A stretch of DNA of 14,862 nt from JBCCKC01 sp039182435 (GTDB taxonomy: Bacteria; Verrucomicrobiota; Verrucomicrobiia; Opitutales; Coraliomargaritaceae): NCBI GenBank assembly GCA_039182435.1, contig JBCDCC010000041.1, positions 1-14,862 on the forward strand. Reading direction: 5' to 3'. The translations under genes and the position numbers were made by a program. A model generated the notes under the pieces. The model searched no databases. It was not told where the DNA came from and saw nothing but the letters and a program-made list of their open reading frames with translations. Positions 1 through 7,851 of this stretch are shown one piece after another. Each line of letters begins with the position of its first letter. Position 1 is the first letter of the stretch.

Positions 1-599
1 CCCATCGCATCCTTGCGAAAGGCAATCGTCCCCAGCACCATGATCCAGTAAACGAGGCCCGCGCCGATCAAAGCACCCGTAATGGAAACGACCGCGGATT
101 CCACGTTCTCCATGATCGGAGCCCCTTCGATCCCATGCAGCTCAGGGACAAAGCAAGAGATCAAGACCCCGATCACCATGCCTCCAATTGAGAAGCGATC
201 CGGTATGATCATGTGATCCAGATCGATGAAGGTCGCGCAGATTAAGAAGGCGATAAAGAGCATCCCAACGATGGCAACCAGCGGCGCATGCACATGCCAG
301 GCCCAAAGAAAGAGGACCCCGGTCAGTAGCTCGATCGCGGGATAGCGAAAGCTAAACTTCTCGTCACAACAAGCGGCCTTCCCGCGCAAAATCAACCAAG
401 TCAGAATCGGGATATTGTGATAGAATGGAATTGGTTTCCCACAAGCACAGGTCGAACCGGGAAAGACCACTGACCGCCCTGCCGGTATCCGATAAATGCA
501 TACATTGAGAAAACTCCCAACCATTGAGCCTAAGATGAAGACTAGGGTCTGAAAAAACCATGGAAAGTCTTCGTAGATGAATTCAAAGGTCTCTAGCAT
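1..599 (-). CDS. pilD: Prepilin peptidase (type IV leader peptidase, A24 family), C-terminus cut by window edge
   Basis: This inner-membrane aspartic protease cleaves, and usually N-methylates, type IV pilin or type II secretion pseudopilin precursors. About 199 residues are visible. After a first hydrophobic segment (about 14-34, with GSFLNVCIYRIP at 28-39) comes the cytosolic cysteine loop (C51, C53, C77, C78) with NIPILTW and FRYPAIELLTG. The first catalytic aspartate lies in FIDLDHMIIPD (D126 and D128, with PD at 133-134). The visible part ends in FRKDAMG, just where the family's second active-site motif GxGD would begin, so the missing end is probably intact outside the window. The cysteines are CxC and CC, not the usual two CxxC pairs. 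The start is the ATG at 599, 33 nt after the aroE stop and in the same frame. It has no clear Shine-Dalgarno, which suggests co-transcription with aroE. The family is clear; pilD versus gspO cannot be decided. Confidence 0.9.
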   Translation of the reverse strand, partial: MLETFEFIYEDFPWFFQTLVFILGSMVGSFLNVCIYRIPAGRSVVFPGSTCACGKPIPFYHNIPILTWLILRGKAACCDEKFSFRYPAIELLTGVLFLWAWHVHAPLVAIVGMLFIAFLICATFIDLDHMIIPDRFSIGGMVIGVLISCFVPELHGIEGAPIMENVESAVVSITGALIGAGLVYWIMVLGTIAFRKDAM

Positions 600-632
600 A
601 ATATAAAAGCGCAGCTGATGTAGTCTCGAATA

Positions 633-1556
633 CTAGTAATATCGAGGTGGTAAATTCAAGGAGCGACATGCGGCGACCATCATAACGCGCGCATCCACTT
701 TCATATGCGACCAGATCTCGAGCGCTCTGGCACCCTGATGCACGAGCATGGAGAGACCATTTGCTGCAGAAAGATCCAGCTGGCGTGCCTCTTGGATGAG
801 TCGTGTCGCAGACGGATTATAGATCATGTCGTAAACCGACCAATCGCCTGAGAGCTGGCCGAGATCAAAGGGAGCCGGGTCCTCGCTCTTAAGGCCAAGC
901 GAGGTCGAATTAATGAGTAGGCCGGCCTTTGGCAGATAGCGGGGCATCTCGTCCGAGGTGAGGACCTCGACCCGGCCCGCACCCGGCACTTCAGCCAGGA
1001 CCTCCAGCAGCGCATCAAGGCGTGCCCGCGTGCGATTCGTGATGTAAAGCTTGGCACAACCAGAGTTGAGGCATTGGACTGCGGCCGCGCGAGCGGCGCC
1101 ACCTGCACCGAGCAAAATGACATGGGCCCCTTCGAGAGCGACGCTCAAGTCTTCCTTCATTCCAGTCTCCACGCCATAACCATCGGTGTTGAATCCATCA
1201 TAGCCGAACTCATCCCAGACCAATGTATTGACCGCGCCCATACGCGCTGCATCCGGCGAGATGCCCTTGATCAGACCCAAGGCATCTACTTTGTGCGGCA
1301 CGGTCAGGTTCAACCCGAGGAAATTGCGTTGATGGAAAATGGGAAGTGCTTTCGGGAGATCAGCGGGATCGATTTCAAAGCGATAGTAGGCCCAATCGAG
1401 AAAGCGCGTATCCTCCTCCGCCAGCTTGGCGATAGCTGCATTTTGCATGGCCGGGCTGATCGAGTGTTTGATCGGCTTACCCAGCACCGCTAAGGGAGTG
1501 CCGGGAAACTCCATTGTCTCCAAGTCGGTCAGGGTGTATGTTTTCTCGGTATCCAC
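633..1556 (-). CDS. aroE: Shikimate 5-dehydrogenase
   Basis: This enzyme reduces 3-dehydroshikimate to shikimate with NADPH, the fourth step of the chorismate pathway, in the cytosol. All family landmarks are present in order: the shikimate-binding SISP (32-35) in KPIKHSISPAM, NLTVPHK with catalytic K89, GAVNT (107-111), NTD with D125, the nucleotide-binding GAGGAAR (150-156), NRT (174-176) for the NADP phosphate, INSTSLGL, YDMIYNP, and the C-terminal NGLSMLVHQG (266-275). At 307 residues it is slightly longer than usual, because about 14-20 residues precede the core. The start is a GTG without a Shine-Dalgarno. An ATG at codon 15 (position 1514) preceded by GGAG is an alternative giving 293 residues. 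It is divergent from the lipoprotein gene and upstream of the prepilin peptidase in the same direction. Confidence 0.95.
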   Translation of the reverse strand: MDTEKTYTLTDLETMEFPGTPLAVLGKPIKHSISPAMQNAAIAKLAEEDTRFLDWAYYRFEIDPADLPKALPIFHQRNFLGLNLTVPHKVDALGLIKGISPDAARMGAVNTLVWDEFGYDGFNTDGYGVETGMKEDLSVALEGAHVILLGAGGAARAAAVQCLNSGCAKLYITNRTRARLDALLEVLAEVPGAGRVEVLTSDEMPRYLPKAGLLINSTSLGLKSEDPAPFDLGQLSGDWSVYDMIYNPSATRLIQEARQLDLSAANGLSMLVHQGARALEIWSHMKVDARVMMVAACRSLNLPPRYY

Positions 1557-1647
1557 AAATTAAGCGGCTTTTGGTAAAGGGCATTGCGCCAGAAAGCTCA
1601 ACCTTCGAGTGCAGGCACTTAGCATTGAAAGTCAGCGATTCCTTTTC

Positions 1648-2118
1648 ATGATCCGAAACTCAATGTGTTTCAAAACGAATCCATTTCGTAAAAGATACTT
1701 CCTGCTTTGCTGCCTCCTCTGGGGATGCGGCAAGGCCCCCGAGACACTGGGCGATTTCAGCAGCGACGGTTGCTCTCTCTTCCCCGACAGTGCGTTGATC
1801 CTCAATCAGGATTGGTGCGACTGCTGTTTCGAACACGACATCGCCTACTGGCAAGGTGGCACCGAAGCGGAACGCCTACTCGCGGATGAAACCCTGCGCA
1901 ATTGCATCATAGAGAAGACGGGAAACGAGGAACTCGCCGAGCTGATGTATGAAGGCGTGCGCTTCGGAGGCAGCCCCTACTTCTACAACTGGTATCGATG
2001 GGGCTACGGCTGGAGCTATGAACGCAAATATGCCCCGCTCACTGCGGAAGAACAAAAACAAGTCGAGGCCAAGCTGAAGACCTACTTCGCCAGCAATCCG
2101 AAACACCCCTGCAAGTAG
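1648..2118 (+). CDS. Small lipoprotein with a phospholipase A2-like CCxxHD motif
   Basis: The protein is 156 residues from the ATG at 1648. An N-terminal stretch rich in K and R is followed by a hydrophobic run, YFLLCCLLWGC, ending at C27, so it is probably an exported lipoprotein although LWGC is an imperfect lipobox. The core has GC at 41-42 and then WCDCCFEHDIAYW (56-68). This matches the active-site helix of secreted phospholipase A2 (CCxxHD), with H63 and D64 as the catalytic pair, and an acidic LADE (78-81) further along the helix. The C-terminal part has an aromatic-rich patch (YFYNWYRWGYGW, 111-122) and a charged tail. Phospholipid or lipid-ester hydrolysis is inference from this motif; the usual calcium loop is not obvious. 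A GTG at 1609 and an ATG at 1663 are alternative starts; none has a clear ribosome-binding site. Confidence 0.7.
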   Translation: MIRNSMCFKTNPFRKRYFLLCCLLWGCGKAPETLGDFSSDGCSLFPDSALILNQDWCDCCFEHDIAYWQGGTEAERLLADETLRNCIIEKTGNEELAELMYEGVRFGGSPYFYNWYRWGYGWSYERKYAPLTAEEQKQVEAKLKTYFASNPKHPCK

Positions 2119-2126
2119 TCCAAAAA

Positions 2127-2404
2127 ATGAGAACATTACTTCGATTTGGGGCTATTGATTCGGTCACTTTCTTCTATGGCTTTGTTGCCATCCATGTGAT
2201 TCTAGCTGTTTTGGGAACCCAGGCTTGTGAAGTAGAGCATACTCACTCTGTAATTTTATTAGAACCTAGCTTATTTTAAGTCTTCTGGGTATTTGGGGCT
2301 TCTCGATCGTATTATGGAAAATCGATCCAAAATTACCTAACAGGGGAATCATTTTAGGAATGATTGCTCTGCTGATCGCGATCTTGATGCCTGCTGTTTG
2401 CTGA
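2127..2404 (+). pseudogene. Frame-split small membrane protein, possibly frameshifted
   Basis: Two hydrophobic open segments lie in different frames of the same strand. The first runs from the ATG at 2127 to the TAA at 2277-2279 (50 residues, one membrane segment around TFFYGFVAIHVILAVLG). The second is open from 2270 to the TGA at 2402-2404 (44 residues) and encodes two more membrane segments (LSLLGIWGFSIVLW and GIILGMIALLIAILMPAV) split by a short charged loop, KIDPKLPNR. They overlap by about 10 nt at a TTTT run (2274-2277). One lost base, or a minus-one shift, would join them into a protein of about 93 residues with three helices. The second segment lacks a good start of its own. The stretch looks more AT-rich than its neighbours. 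It may be a decayed gene, a sequencing error or a real frameshift site. No family was recognised. Confidence 0.5.
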
Positions 2405-2413
2405 AGATAATCC

Positions 2414-3130
2414 TCAATACCCGCGCGATCCGTAGAGCGCGGTGCCGACGCGGATCTGTGTGGAGCCAGCGGCAATCGCGATTTCGAGGTCGCCTGTCAT
2501 CCCCATGGAGAGTTCGGGTAGGGGGACGTCAAACTGCGCCGAAAGTTGATCGCGCAGCTCGCGCAAACGTTCAAAGGCTCGGCGGGCGACGGCCTCGTCG
2601 TTGTCAAGCGGCGCAATGGTCATCAGGCCCTCGACCTTGAGGTGCGTGGCCTGGATCGCGGCTTCCAGCGCGGAAGCCATTTCGTTCGGGGCGAAGCCGT
2701 ATTTGTTGGGATCCTCACCTGCGTTGCACTGGATCAGTATGGGGAGTTCGCGGTCGACCTCTGCCGCCATTCGATTCAAGCGGTTGAGCAGTTTGAGAGA
2801 ATCGACGGATTGAATCCGATCAAAGGTAGCGACGGCATCCTTCGCTTTGTTGGACTGGAGATGGCCGATAAGCTCCCAGCACACAGGTGCCTCAGTCTCG
2901 CTTTTCTTGCCAGCAGCCTCTTGGACGCGGTTCTCTCCGACAGCCGTCAGTCCCGCACGGCTGGCGAAATCCACCGCGTCGATGGGGTGATTCTTCGTCA
3001 CGGGCAGGAGCGCGACTGACTGCGGGTCGCGGCCTGCGGAGCGGCAGGCCGCGGCAATCCGCTCTCGAACTTGAGCGAGCTGACTCTCGAATTGTTCAAA
3101 GCTTATCATCGGCCCAAATCGATGACTCAT
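2414..3130 (-). CDS. yggS: PLP homeostasis protein, YggS/PLPBP (UPF0001) family
   Basis: This is a cytosolic, single-domain, alanine-racemase-fold protein that binds pyridoxal phosphate and keeps free PLP and amino-acid pools in balance; no enzymatic activity is known for the family. The length, 238 residues, is typical. K46 in LPVTKNHP is the PLP Schiff-base lysine. It is followed by GENRVQE (65-71), ELIGHLQSNK (86-95), SVDS, the CNAGEDPNKYGF segment, GLMTIAP, and the C-terminal phosphate-binding signature LSMGMTGDLEIAIAAG followed by STQIRVGTALYG. The ATG at 3130 is used here; the ATG eight codons in (3109) is equally plausible because neither has a clear Shine-Dalgarno. It is divergent from the LysR gene over 83 nt and stands alone, not next to proC or the yggT-type genes with which it often occurs. 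Confidence 0.93.
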   Translation of the reverse strand: MSHRFGPMISFEQFESQLAQVRERIAAACRSAGRDPQSVALLPVTKNHPIDAVDFASRAGLTAVGENRVQEAAGKKSETEAPVCWELIGHLQSNKAKDAVATFDRIQSVDSLKLLNRLNRMAAEVDRELPILIQCNAGEDPNKYGFAPNEMASALEAAIQATHLKVEGLMTIAPLDNDEAVARRAFERLRELRDQLSAQFDVPLPELSMGMTGDLEIAIAAGSTQIRVGTALYGSRGY

Positions 3131-3177
3131 CAGCTGAATTAATGCAAGATCGGAACATAAGAATTACTTTTAGAGGC

Positions 3178-3206
3178 TTGATTTTTGGATAAGCGTTATT
3201 TATACC
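3178..3206 (+). promoter_or_regulatory. Candidate promoter of the LysR gene
   Basis: TTGATT at 3178-3183 and TATACC at 3201-3206 are separated by 17 bp, each matching the sigma-70 consensus at four of six positions. Transcription would begin within a few bases of the ATG at 3214, so the message would be nearly leaderless. No Shine-Dalgarno precedes this ATG, which fits, but the boxes are weak. Confidence 0.3.
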
Positions 3207-3215
3207 CATAGGTAT
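3202..3215. promoter_or_regulatory. Dyad overlapping the LysR start codon, candidate autoregulatory operator
   Basis: ATACC at 3202-3206 and GGTAT at 3211-3215 form a perfect 5-bp inverted repeat separated by 4 bp. The outer bases read ATAC-N6-GTAT, close to the ATAC-N7-GTAT / T-N11-A pattern bound by many LysR-type regulators. It covers the putative -10 box and the first two bases of the ATG, a placement suited to self-repression. Its function is inference. Confidence 0.35.
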
Positions 3216-4152
3216 GCACGTTGAAAATTTTAAGATCTTTTCCGATCTCGTAGAGAGCGAGAGCTTCTCACGGGCAGCGAAGCTGAACAGCATCACCCAG
3301 TCCGCCGTCAGTCAGCAACTCAGAGCGATGGAAAAGCATTTCAGCATTCTGATCGTCGACCGCAGTCAAAAGCAGTTCCGACTGACCCGCGAAGGCCAAA
3401 AACTTTACCAATCCGCCAAAGAGATCCTCTACCTCTACGACAAGCTGAACAGCGAGCTGCAGGAGATGAAGAAGATCATCAGCGGCACCATCCACATCTC
3501 CACCGTTTACAGTATCGGCCTGCATGAGCTGCCGCCATACGTGAAGGCCTTTATCGCGAAATATCCAGAAGTGAATATCCGCGTGGAATATCGCCGGGCG
3601 AACATGGTCTATGAAGACATCCTGAGTAACTCGATCGACCTCGGCCTTGTCGCTTATCCGCAGAAGCATAAGCAACTCGAGGTGCTCCCCTTCCACGACG
3701 ACGTGCTTATCCTCGTGGTAAGCCCGGATAACCCGCTCTCGAAGCGAAAGACCGTCGATCTAGAGGAAATCGCAGGCCAGAAGTTTATCGGTTTCGAGCC
3801 GGACATCCCGACACGTAAGGCGACCGATCAGATTTTTCGCGAAGCGGGGATCGAGTCTGACCCAGTAATGGAGTTTGATAATGTGGAAACGGTGAAACGC
3901 GCGGTCGAAATCAACGCCGGGATCGCGATTCTCCCACAGACCACCGTAATCCGTGAGGAAGCGCAGGGGCTGCTCAAAGTGATCAAGTTTAAAAACAAGA
4001 CCTATCGCCGTCCACTCGCACTCATTCACCGCAAGGGACGTGTCTTGACACCAGCAATGAAGAAGTTGATCGACTTGCTCAGCTCGAAAGATCTCAACCG
4101 CCTGGAGAATCAGCCGAGGGAAGAAACGCAAGAAGCTCTCAGCACAAGCTAA
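3214..4152 (+). CDS. LysR-type transcriptional regulator
   Basis: This 312-residue DNA-binding regulator has the standard LysR layout. The N-terminal winged helix-turn-helix occupies about residues 1-60, with FSRAAKLNSITQSAVSQQL as the recognition region and FRLTREGQKLY as the wing. A linker helix runs to about residue 88. The periplasmic-binding-protein-like effector domain follows (about 90-295), starting at GTIHISTVYSIGLHELP and including IDLGLVAYP and AGIAILPQ. The length is normal and no residue looks damaged. The ATG at 3214 is the canonical LysR start, with the conserved FKIFSDLVES directly after it. The target is unknown. By position it could control itself, the divergent PLP protein gene, or the M16 protease gene 87 nt downstream. 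The C-terminal tail (about 296-312) is polar and not conserved-looking. Confidence 0.95.
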   Translation: MHVENFKIFSDLVESESFSRAAKLNSITQSAVSQQLRAMEKHFSILIVDRSQKQFRLTREGQKLYQSAKEILYLYDKLNSELQEMKKIISGTIHISTVYSIGLHELPPYVKAFIAKYPEVNIRVEYRRANMVYEDILSNSIDLGLVAYPQKHKQLEVLPFHDDVLILVVSPDNPLSKRKTVDLEEIAGQKFIGFEPDIPTRKATDQIFREAGIESDPVMEFDNVETVKRAVEINAGIAILPQTTVIREEAQGLLKVIKFKNKTYRRPLALIHRKGRVLTPAMKKLIDLLSSKDLNRLENQPREETQEALSTS

Positions 4153-4239
4153 GCGGCAGGCAGAGGCTTTTTCGACGGCTGCGCTTGCAGTCCGAAAGCG
4201 CGGAACATTTATTCTGACTCCACTGACACTATCTGTTTC

Positions 4240-7200
4240 ATGAGCCAATTCTTTATCCGTCTCCTCATCCTCTGCTCCGTCTGCGCTTTGGCAACCGCGA
4301 AGGAGCTGCCTGAAGGCATTGAGCACATCCGCACCCTCGACGATATCGAGGAATACACACTTAGCAGTAACGGACTCCGAGTCCTCCTACTCGAGAACCC
4401 CGGGCTCCCCGTCGCCACCGTTATGGTGACTTATGAAGTCGGCTCGCGCAACGAGACGACTGGCACCACCGGCGCGACCCATATCCTTGAGCACATGATG
4501 TTCAAAGGCACGGAGCGCTTTAATAGCGCGGACAAGAGCGACTACTCCAGCCAGATGGAGCGCATCGGCGCCCGCTCAAATGCCACCACTTGGTTTGACC
4601 GCACAAACTACTACGCCACCCTCCCGAGCCAATATGTGCCGCTGGCGATCGAGCTGGAAGCCGACCGCCTCCGCAACCTCCGCATACTCAAGGAAGACCT
4701 CGACTCCGAGATGACCGTGGTGCGCAACGAATATGAACGAGGCGAGAACAGCCCGGTCCGCACGCTGCTGAAGGAAATTTTCGCCGCCGCTTTCTTCGCG
4801 CATCCCTACGGGCACCCCACCATCGGCTGGAAATCAGACATCGAGAATACCTCCGTCGAGAAGCTCCGCGCTTTTTACGACACCTATTATTGGCCAGAGA
4901 ACACGGTGGTCACCGTGATCGGTGGTTTCGACCGCGAGCAAACCCTCGCCAGCATCATTGAACATTACAGCGAGATCGAAAATTCGCCTCAGCCTCTCCC
5001 AGTTGTGGACACAGTCGAACCTGAGCAGATCGGCGCCCGCCGTATCACCATCGAACGGAACGGACAAGTCGGCGTCGTCATGATCGGTTTCCGAGCACCC
5101 GAAGGCAGCCACGAGGACTGGGCAGCATTGACCTTGATCGACCAGATCCTCGGTGCTGATAAAACCGGACGCCTCTACCGCGCACTAGAAGACGAAGGCA
5201 AAGCCAACGCCACCTTTACCTTTGGCCCAAAACTACGAGACCCGGGACTCTTTCTCTTCGGTGCTTACCTCACTGAGCAAGCCAGCCACGAAGAAGCCGA
5301 GGCGATCATCCACGAGGAAATCCAGCGATTGATCAAAACAGGAATCGGCGAAGATGAGCTGACCCGCGCCAAGTCGGTGATCCGAGCGCAGACCGTTTAT
5401 AAACGGGACGGCTCCTACTCGATCGCCGACGAGATCAATGAATGCATCGCGATGGGCGATTGGACACAATTTGTCCGTCTTCCTAAAGCAGTGCAGGCGG
5501 TAACTAAGGAAGAAATCCAAGAGGTCGCGGCAAAGTATTTTCAGAAGCGAAAGAGCACCACCGGTTGGTTTGTGCCGACGAAGAGTGAGCCCGTCGCGAT
5601 CGCCTCACACGAGATCGGGCCGAATTATTACCGTGAGCCCGGCATGGATGCAGAATCTGCCGCAGGCGAAGACCTACCCATCGATGCTGTCGTCGATTTT
5701 TCGAGTAAGATGCAGCGCGCAACCGTCTCAGGCATCGAAGTCATTGCCATCGACATGCCGGTCAAAGACGTCGTCTCCTTCAGGGGCGGCTTCGCCGCGG
5801 GCGACAGTCTCAGCCCGAGCGACAGCCCCTCACTCGCCAGCTTGACCGCCGCCATGCTCGACAAAGGCACCACTAGGAAGGACCGCTTTGAAATCGCTGA
5901 GCGCTTGGACACCTTAGGCGCCTCGATCAACTTCGGATCGAGCGCCCACGCAATGACTTTCGGCGGCAAATTCCTACGTCCCGACGCGGGAGCCATCGTC
6001 TCGCTCCTCGCTGAGCAGCTCCGCGAGCCATCCTTCGATCCCGAAGTGTTCGAAACCGTCAAAAGCCGCCATAATGCCTCCCTCCTCCAAGCCGTCGATG
6101 ACCCAATCTACCGCGCAGAAGCCAGCCTGACTCGCCTGCTCTACCCGAGCGATCACCCCAATTTCACCCCGCCAATTGAGACACTACAGGACAACCTCAA
6201 CTCGATCACAACTGAAGCGCTGCAAGCTTTTCACGAAGCGCACTACGGCCCTAAATCCATGACGCTAGTCTTCGCCGGGGATATAGATTTTGAGCAGCTC
6301 ACTGCCGCCGTGGAGTCGGCTTTCGCGGATTGGACTGGCGGCGTCGATTACCCCAGCGATCAAATCGAGCCCGCGCCAGCCGAGGCACGAGATGAAGCCA
6401 TCTTCATCGAGGATAAGACCAGCGTCTCCATTCGCTATGGGCAATCGACTGGCCTACGTCGCACCGATGAGAACTACCTCCCATTCATGGTCGGCAACTA
6501 CATTCTAGGCGGCAGTTTTGAGTCGCGCCTGATGCAGACCGTGCGCAAGCAAGCGGGCCTCACCTATCATATTTACAGCACACACTCCGGCGACCTGCGC
6601 ACAACTGGCCACTGGAGTCTAGGTGCCAGTTTCTCCCCTGAAACTGTCGATGAGGGCCTGGAAAAATCAAGAGCTGTGACGGAAACATGGTATCACGAGG
6701 GCCCGAGCGAAGACGAAGTGAGCGCCGCAATCGAAGCACTCACTGGTTCCTACCAAGTCGGTCTCTCCACCACCAAGCGAGTCGCCCAACAAGTATTCAG
6801 CTACGTCGTGCGCGGGTTCGATGCCACTTACATCGACGCCTACCCCGTCAAGCTGAGCAAAATCAACACCGCCCAAGTCCGCGAAGCCATCCAAACCTAT
6901 CTCGATCCAGAGACATTCGCCCTAACTAAAGCTGGCACCTTGACCACTACGACCACAGTCAAACCGCAGACCGATACGCGACCGATATCCGTTCGTATTG
7001 ATACGCCACATGCCGGCTGGTCCGTCGCGATCAACGCCGTCTACCAAACCGACAAAGGTCTCGTCGTGCTCGCCGCACTCAGTGAATCCTCCGAGCTCGC
7101 CGCCCAATCGATTGCCACAGTCTACGATAGCATCAACATCGATGCGGAAGAGTCACTCCCCGTCAGCTACTACGTCACAGGCAAGACATGGCCTTGGGGC

Positions 7201-7290
7201 GACACAGGCAAATACACCTTCATCGAAGATACTGCACAGCTTGAGGAAGCGCTGGCCAGAGCTGATATGGTCTTCAAAAAAGACCAATAA
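4240..7290 (+). CDS. Exported M16 (pitrilysin/insulinase) zinc metalloprotease with an extra C-terminal domain
   Basis: This is a 1016-residue protease of the two-unit M16 layout, predicted to be periplasmic or outer-membrane associated. Residues 1-20 are a signal peptide with a likely cleavage site after ATA. The first unit carries the inverted zinc motif HxxEH as HILEH (81-85), with the third ligand most likely E164 in VVRNEYERGE; it looks catalytically complete. Its partner domain follows (about 230-440). A second M16 pair begins around residue 490; it lacks HxxEH, as expected, but keeps FESRLMQTVRKQAGLTY (760-776), the region that contributes the conserved Arg/Tyr of the family. A Thr-rich linker (899-915) leads to an additional domain of about 95 residues (916-1010) that is not part of the M16 fold. 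The gene stands 87 nt after the LysR gene and may be its target. The start has no clear Shine-Dalgarno. Confidence 0.93.
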   Translation: MSQFFIRLLILCSVCALATAKELPEGIEHIRTLDDIEEYTLSSNGLRVLLLENPGLPVATVMVTYEVGSRNETTGTTGATHILEHMMFKGTERFNSADKSDYSSQMERIGARSNATTWFDRTNYYATLPSQYVPLAIELEADRLRNLRILKEDLDSEMTVVRNEYERGENSPVRTLLKEIFAAAFFAHPYGHPTIGWKSDIENTSVEKLRAFYDTYYWPENTVVTVIGGFDREQTLASIIEHYSEIENSPQPLPVVDTVEPEQIGARRITIERNGQVGVVMIGFRAPEGSHEDWAALTLIDQILGADKTGRLYRALEDEGKANATFTFGPKLRDPGLFLFGAYLTEQASHEEAEAIIHEEIQRLIKTGIGEDELTRAKSVIRAQTVYKRDGSYSIADEINECIAMGDWTQFVRLPKAVQAVTKEEIQEVAAKYFQKRKSTTGWFVPTKSEPVAIASHEIGPNYYREPGMDAESAAGEDLPIDAVVDFSSKMQRATVSGIEVIAIDMPVKDVVSFRGGFAAGDSLSPSDSPSLASLTAAMLDKGTTRKDRFEIAERLDTLGASINFGSSAHAMTFGGKFLRPDAGAIVSLLAEQLREPSFDPEVFETVKSRHNASLLQAVDDPIYRAEASLTRLLYPSDHPNFTPPIETLQDNLNSITTEALQAFHEAHYGPKSMTLVFAGDIDFEQLTAAVESAFADWTGGVDYPSDQIEPAPAEARDEAIFIEDKTSVSIRYGQSTGLRRTDENYLPFMVGNYILGGSFESRLMQTVRKQAGLTYHIYSTHSGDLRTTGHWSLGASFSPETVDEGLEKSRAVTETWYHEGPSEDEVSAAIEALTGSYQVGLSTTKRVAQQVFSYVVRGFDATYIDAYPVKLSKINTAQVREAIQTYLDPETFALTKAGTLTTTTTVKPQTDTRPISVRIDTPHAGWSVAINAVYQTDKGLVVLAALSESSELAAQSIATVYDSINIDAEESLPVSYYVTGKTWPWGDTGKYTFIEDTAQLEEALARADMVFKKDQ

Positions 7291-7401
7291 CACCTCGTTC
7301 AATTTTCGCATTTTTCTCCAACTTTTCCGTTGCCGAAGATAGCTGCGAACCTCGTCATCTAGTCTTTTATTCTCCACCAATAAGACACTGAATTTCTGAC
7401 A

Positions 7402-7851
7402 ATGGCATCCATCGATATCGATACTCTAAAACAAATTCTCCAGCGCAATGAACCAGACATTCGCAAGATCGCGGGGATCATGGAAGAGATCAATATAGAG
7501 TTGCAAGCACTCGAGGAAGAGCGCGCCAACCGTCCGCCCCCCGTGAAGAAGCAGTTCGTTGTGATGCTCTCCGACCCGGAAGGCACACTGGCAGAGAGCG
7601 ACATCACCGGCTGGGTCGCTCAGATCCCGGAAGAGGACAGCCCCACCACCGCACCGGATCGCCTCATCCGCGCCGCCTACGAGTTTAACACCACTCCGAA
7701 GGGCCGCCGTATCCCCGTGCAGACCGTCGGCGAGGCCTGCGAAGTCGTCACCGCCAAGCTCCTCAAAGAACAGAACATCTGGATCAAGACAAAAAACCCC
7801 ATCCTCGTGGTGCCGGTCAATAATCAGATCCCGATGGACAAATCGGAATAA
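7402..7851 (+). CDS. Hypothetical protein with N-terminal helical region
   Basis: This is a 149-residue soluble protein that I do not recognise. Residues about 5-45 form a charged amphipathic helix likely to coil (LKQILQRNEPDIRKIAGIME, then EELQ-type residues up to EERANR). A proline stretch, RPPPVKK (43-49), separates it from a mixed alpha/beta C-terminal domain with several hydrophobic strands (QFVVML, GWVAQI, ILVVPV). No signal peptide, membrane segment, metal motif or known catalytic motif is visible. Codon use looks like the neighbouring genes and the open frame is intact, so it is very probably a real gene. It follows the M16 gene by 111 nt with no clear terminator. Its stop codon ends at 7851, directly abutting the convergent rhomboid gene. 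Confidence 0.75.
   Translation: MASIDIDTLKQILQRNEPDIRKIAGIMEEINIELQALEEERANRPPPVKKQFVVMLSDPEGTLAESDITGWVAQIPEEDSPTTAPDRLIRAAYEFNTTPKGRRIPVQTVGEACEVVTAKLLKEQNIWIKTKNPILVVPVNNQIPMDKSE

Noticed and set aside
2270..2280. Programmed minus-one frameshift site
   Set aside because: The TTATTTTAAG sequence does not fit the X XXY YYZ slippery heptamer and no strong downstream stem was seen; decay or base error is simpler.
2546..3019. Open frame of 157 codons on the plus strand
   Set aside because: It is antisense to the clearly recognised PLP homeostasis gene.
4181..4201. Stem GCGCTT / AAGCGC after the LysR gene as a terminator
   Set aside because: The stem is only 6 bp with a 9-nt loop and is followed by GGAACATTTATTC, with no T run.
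3760..4326. Open frame of 188 codons on the minus strand
   Set aside because: It lies antisense to the LysR gene end and the M16 signal peptide, has no recognisable domain, and is explained by the codon composition of the plus-strand genes.
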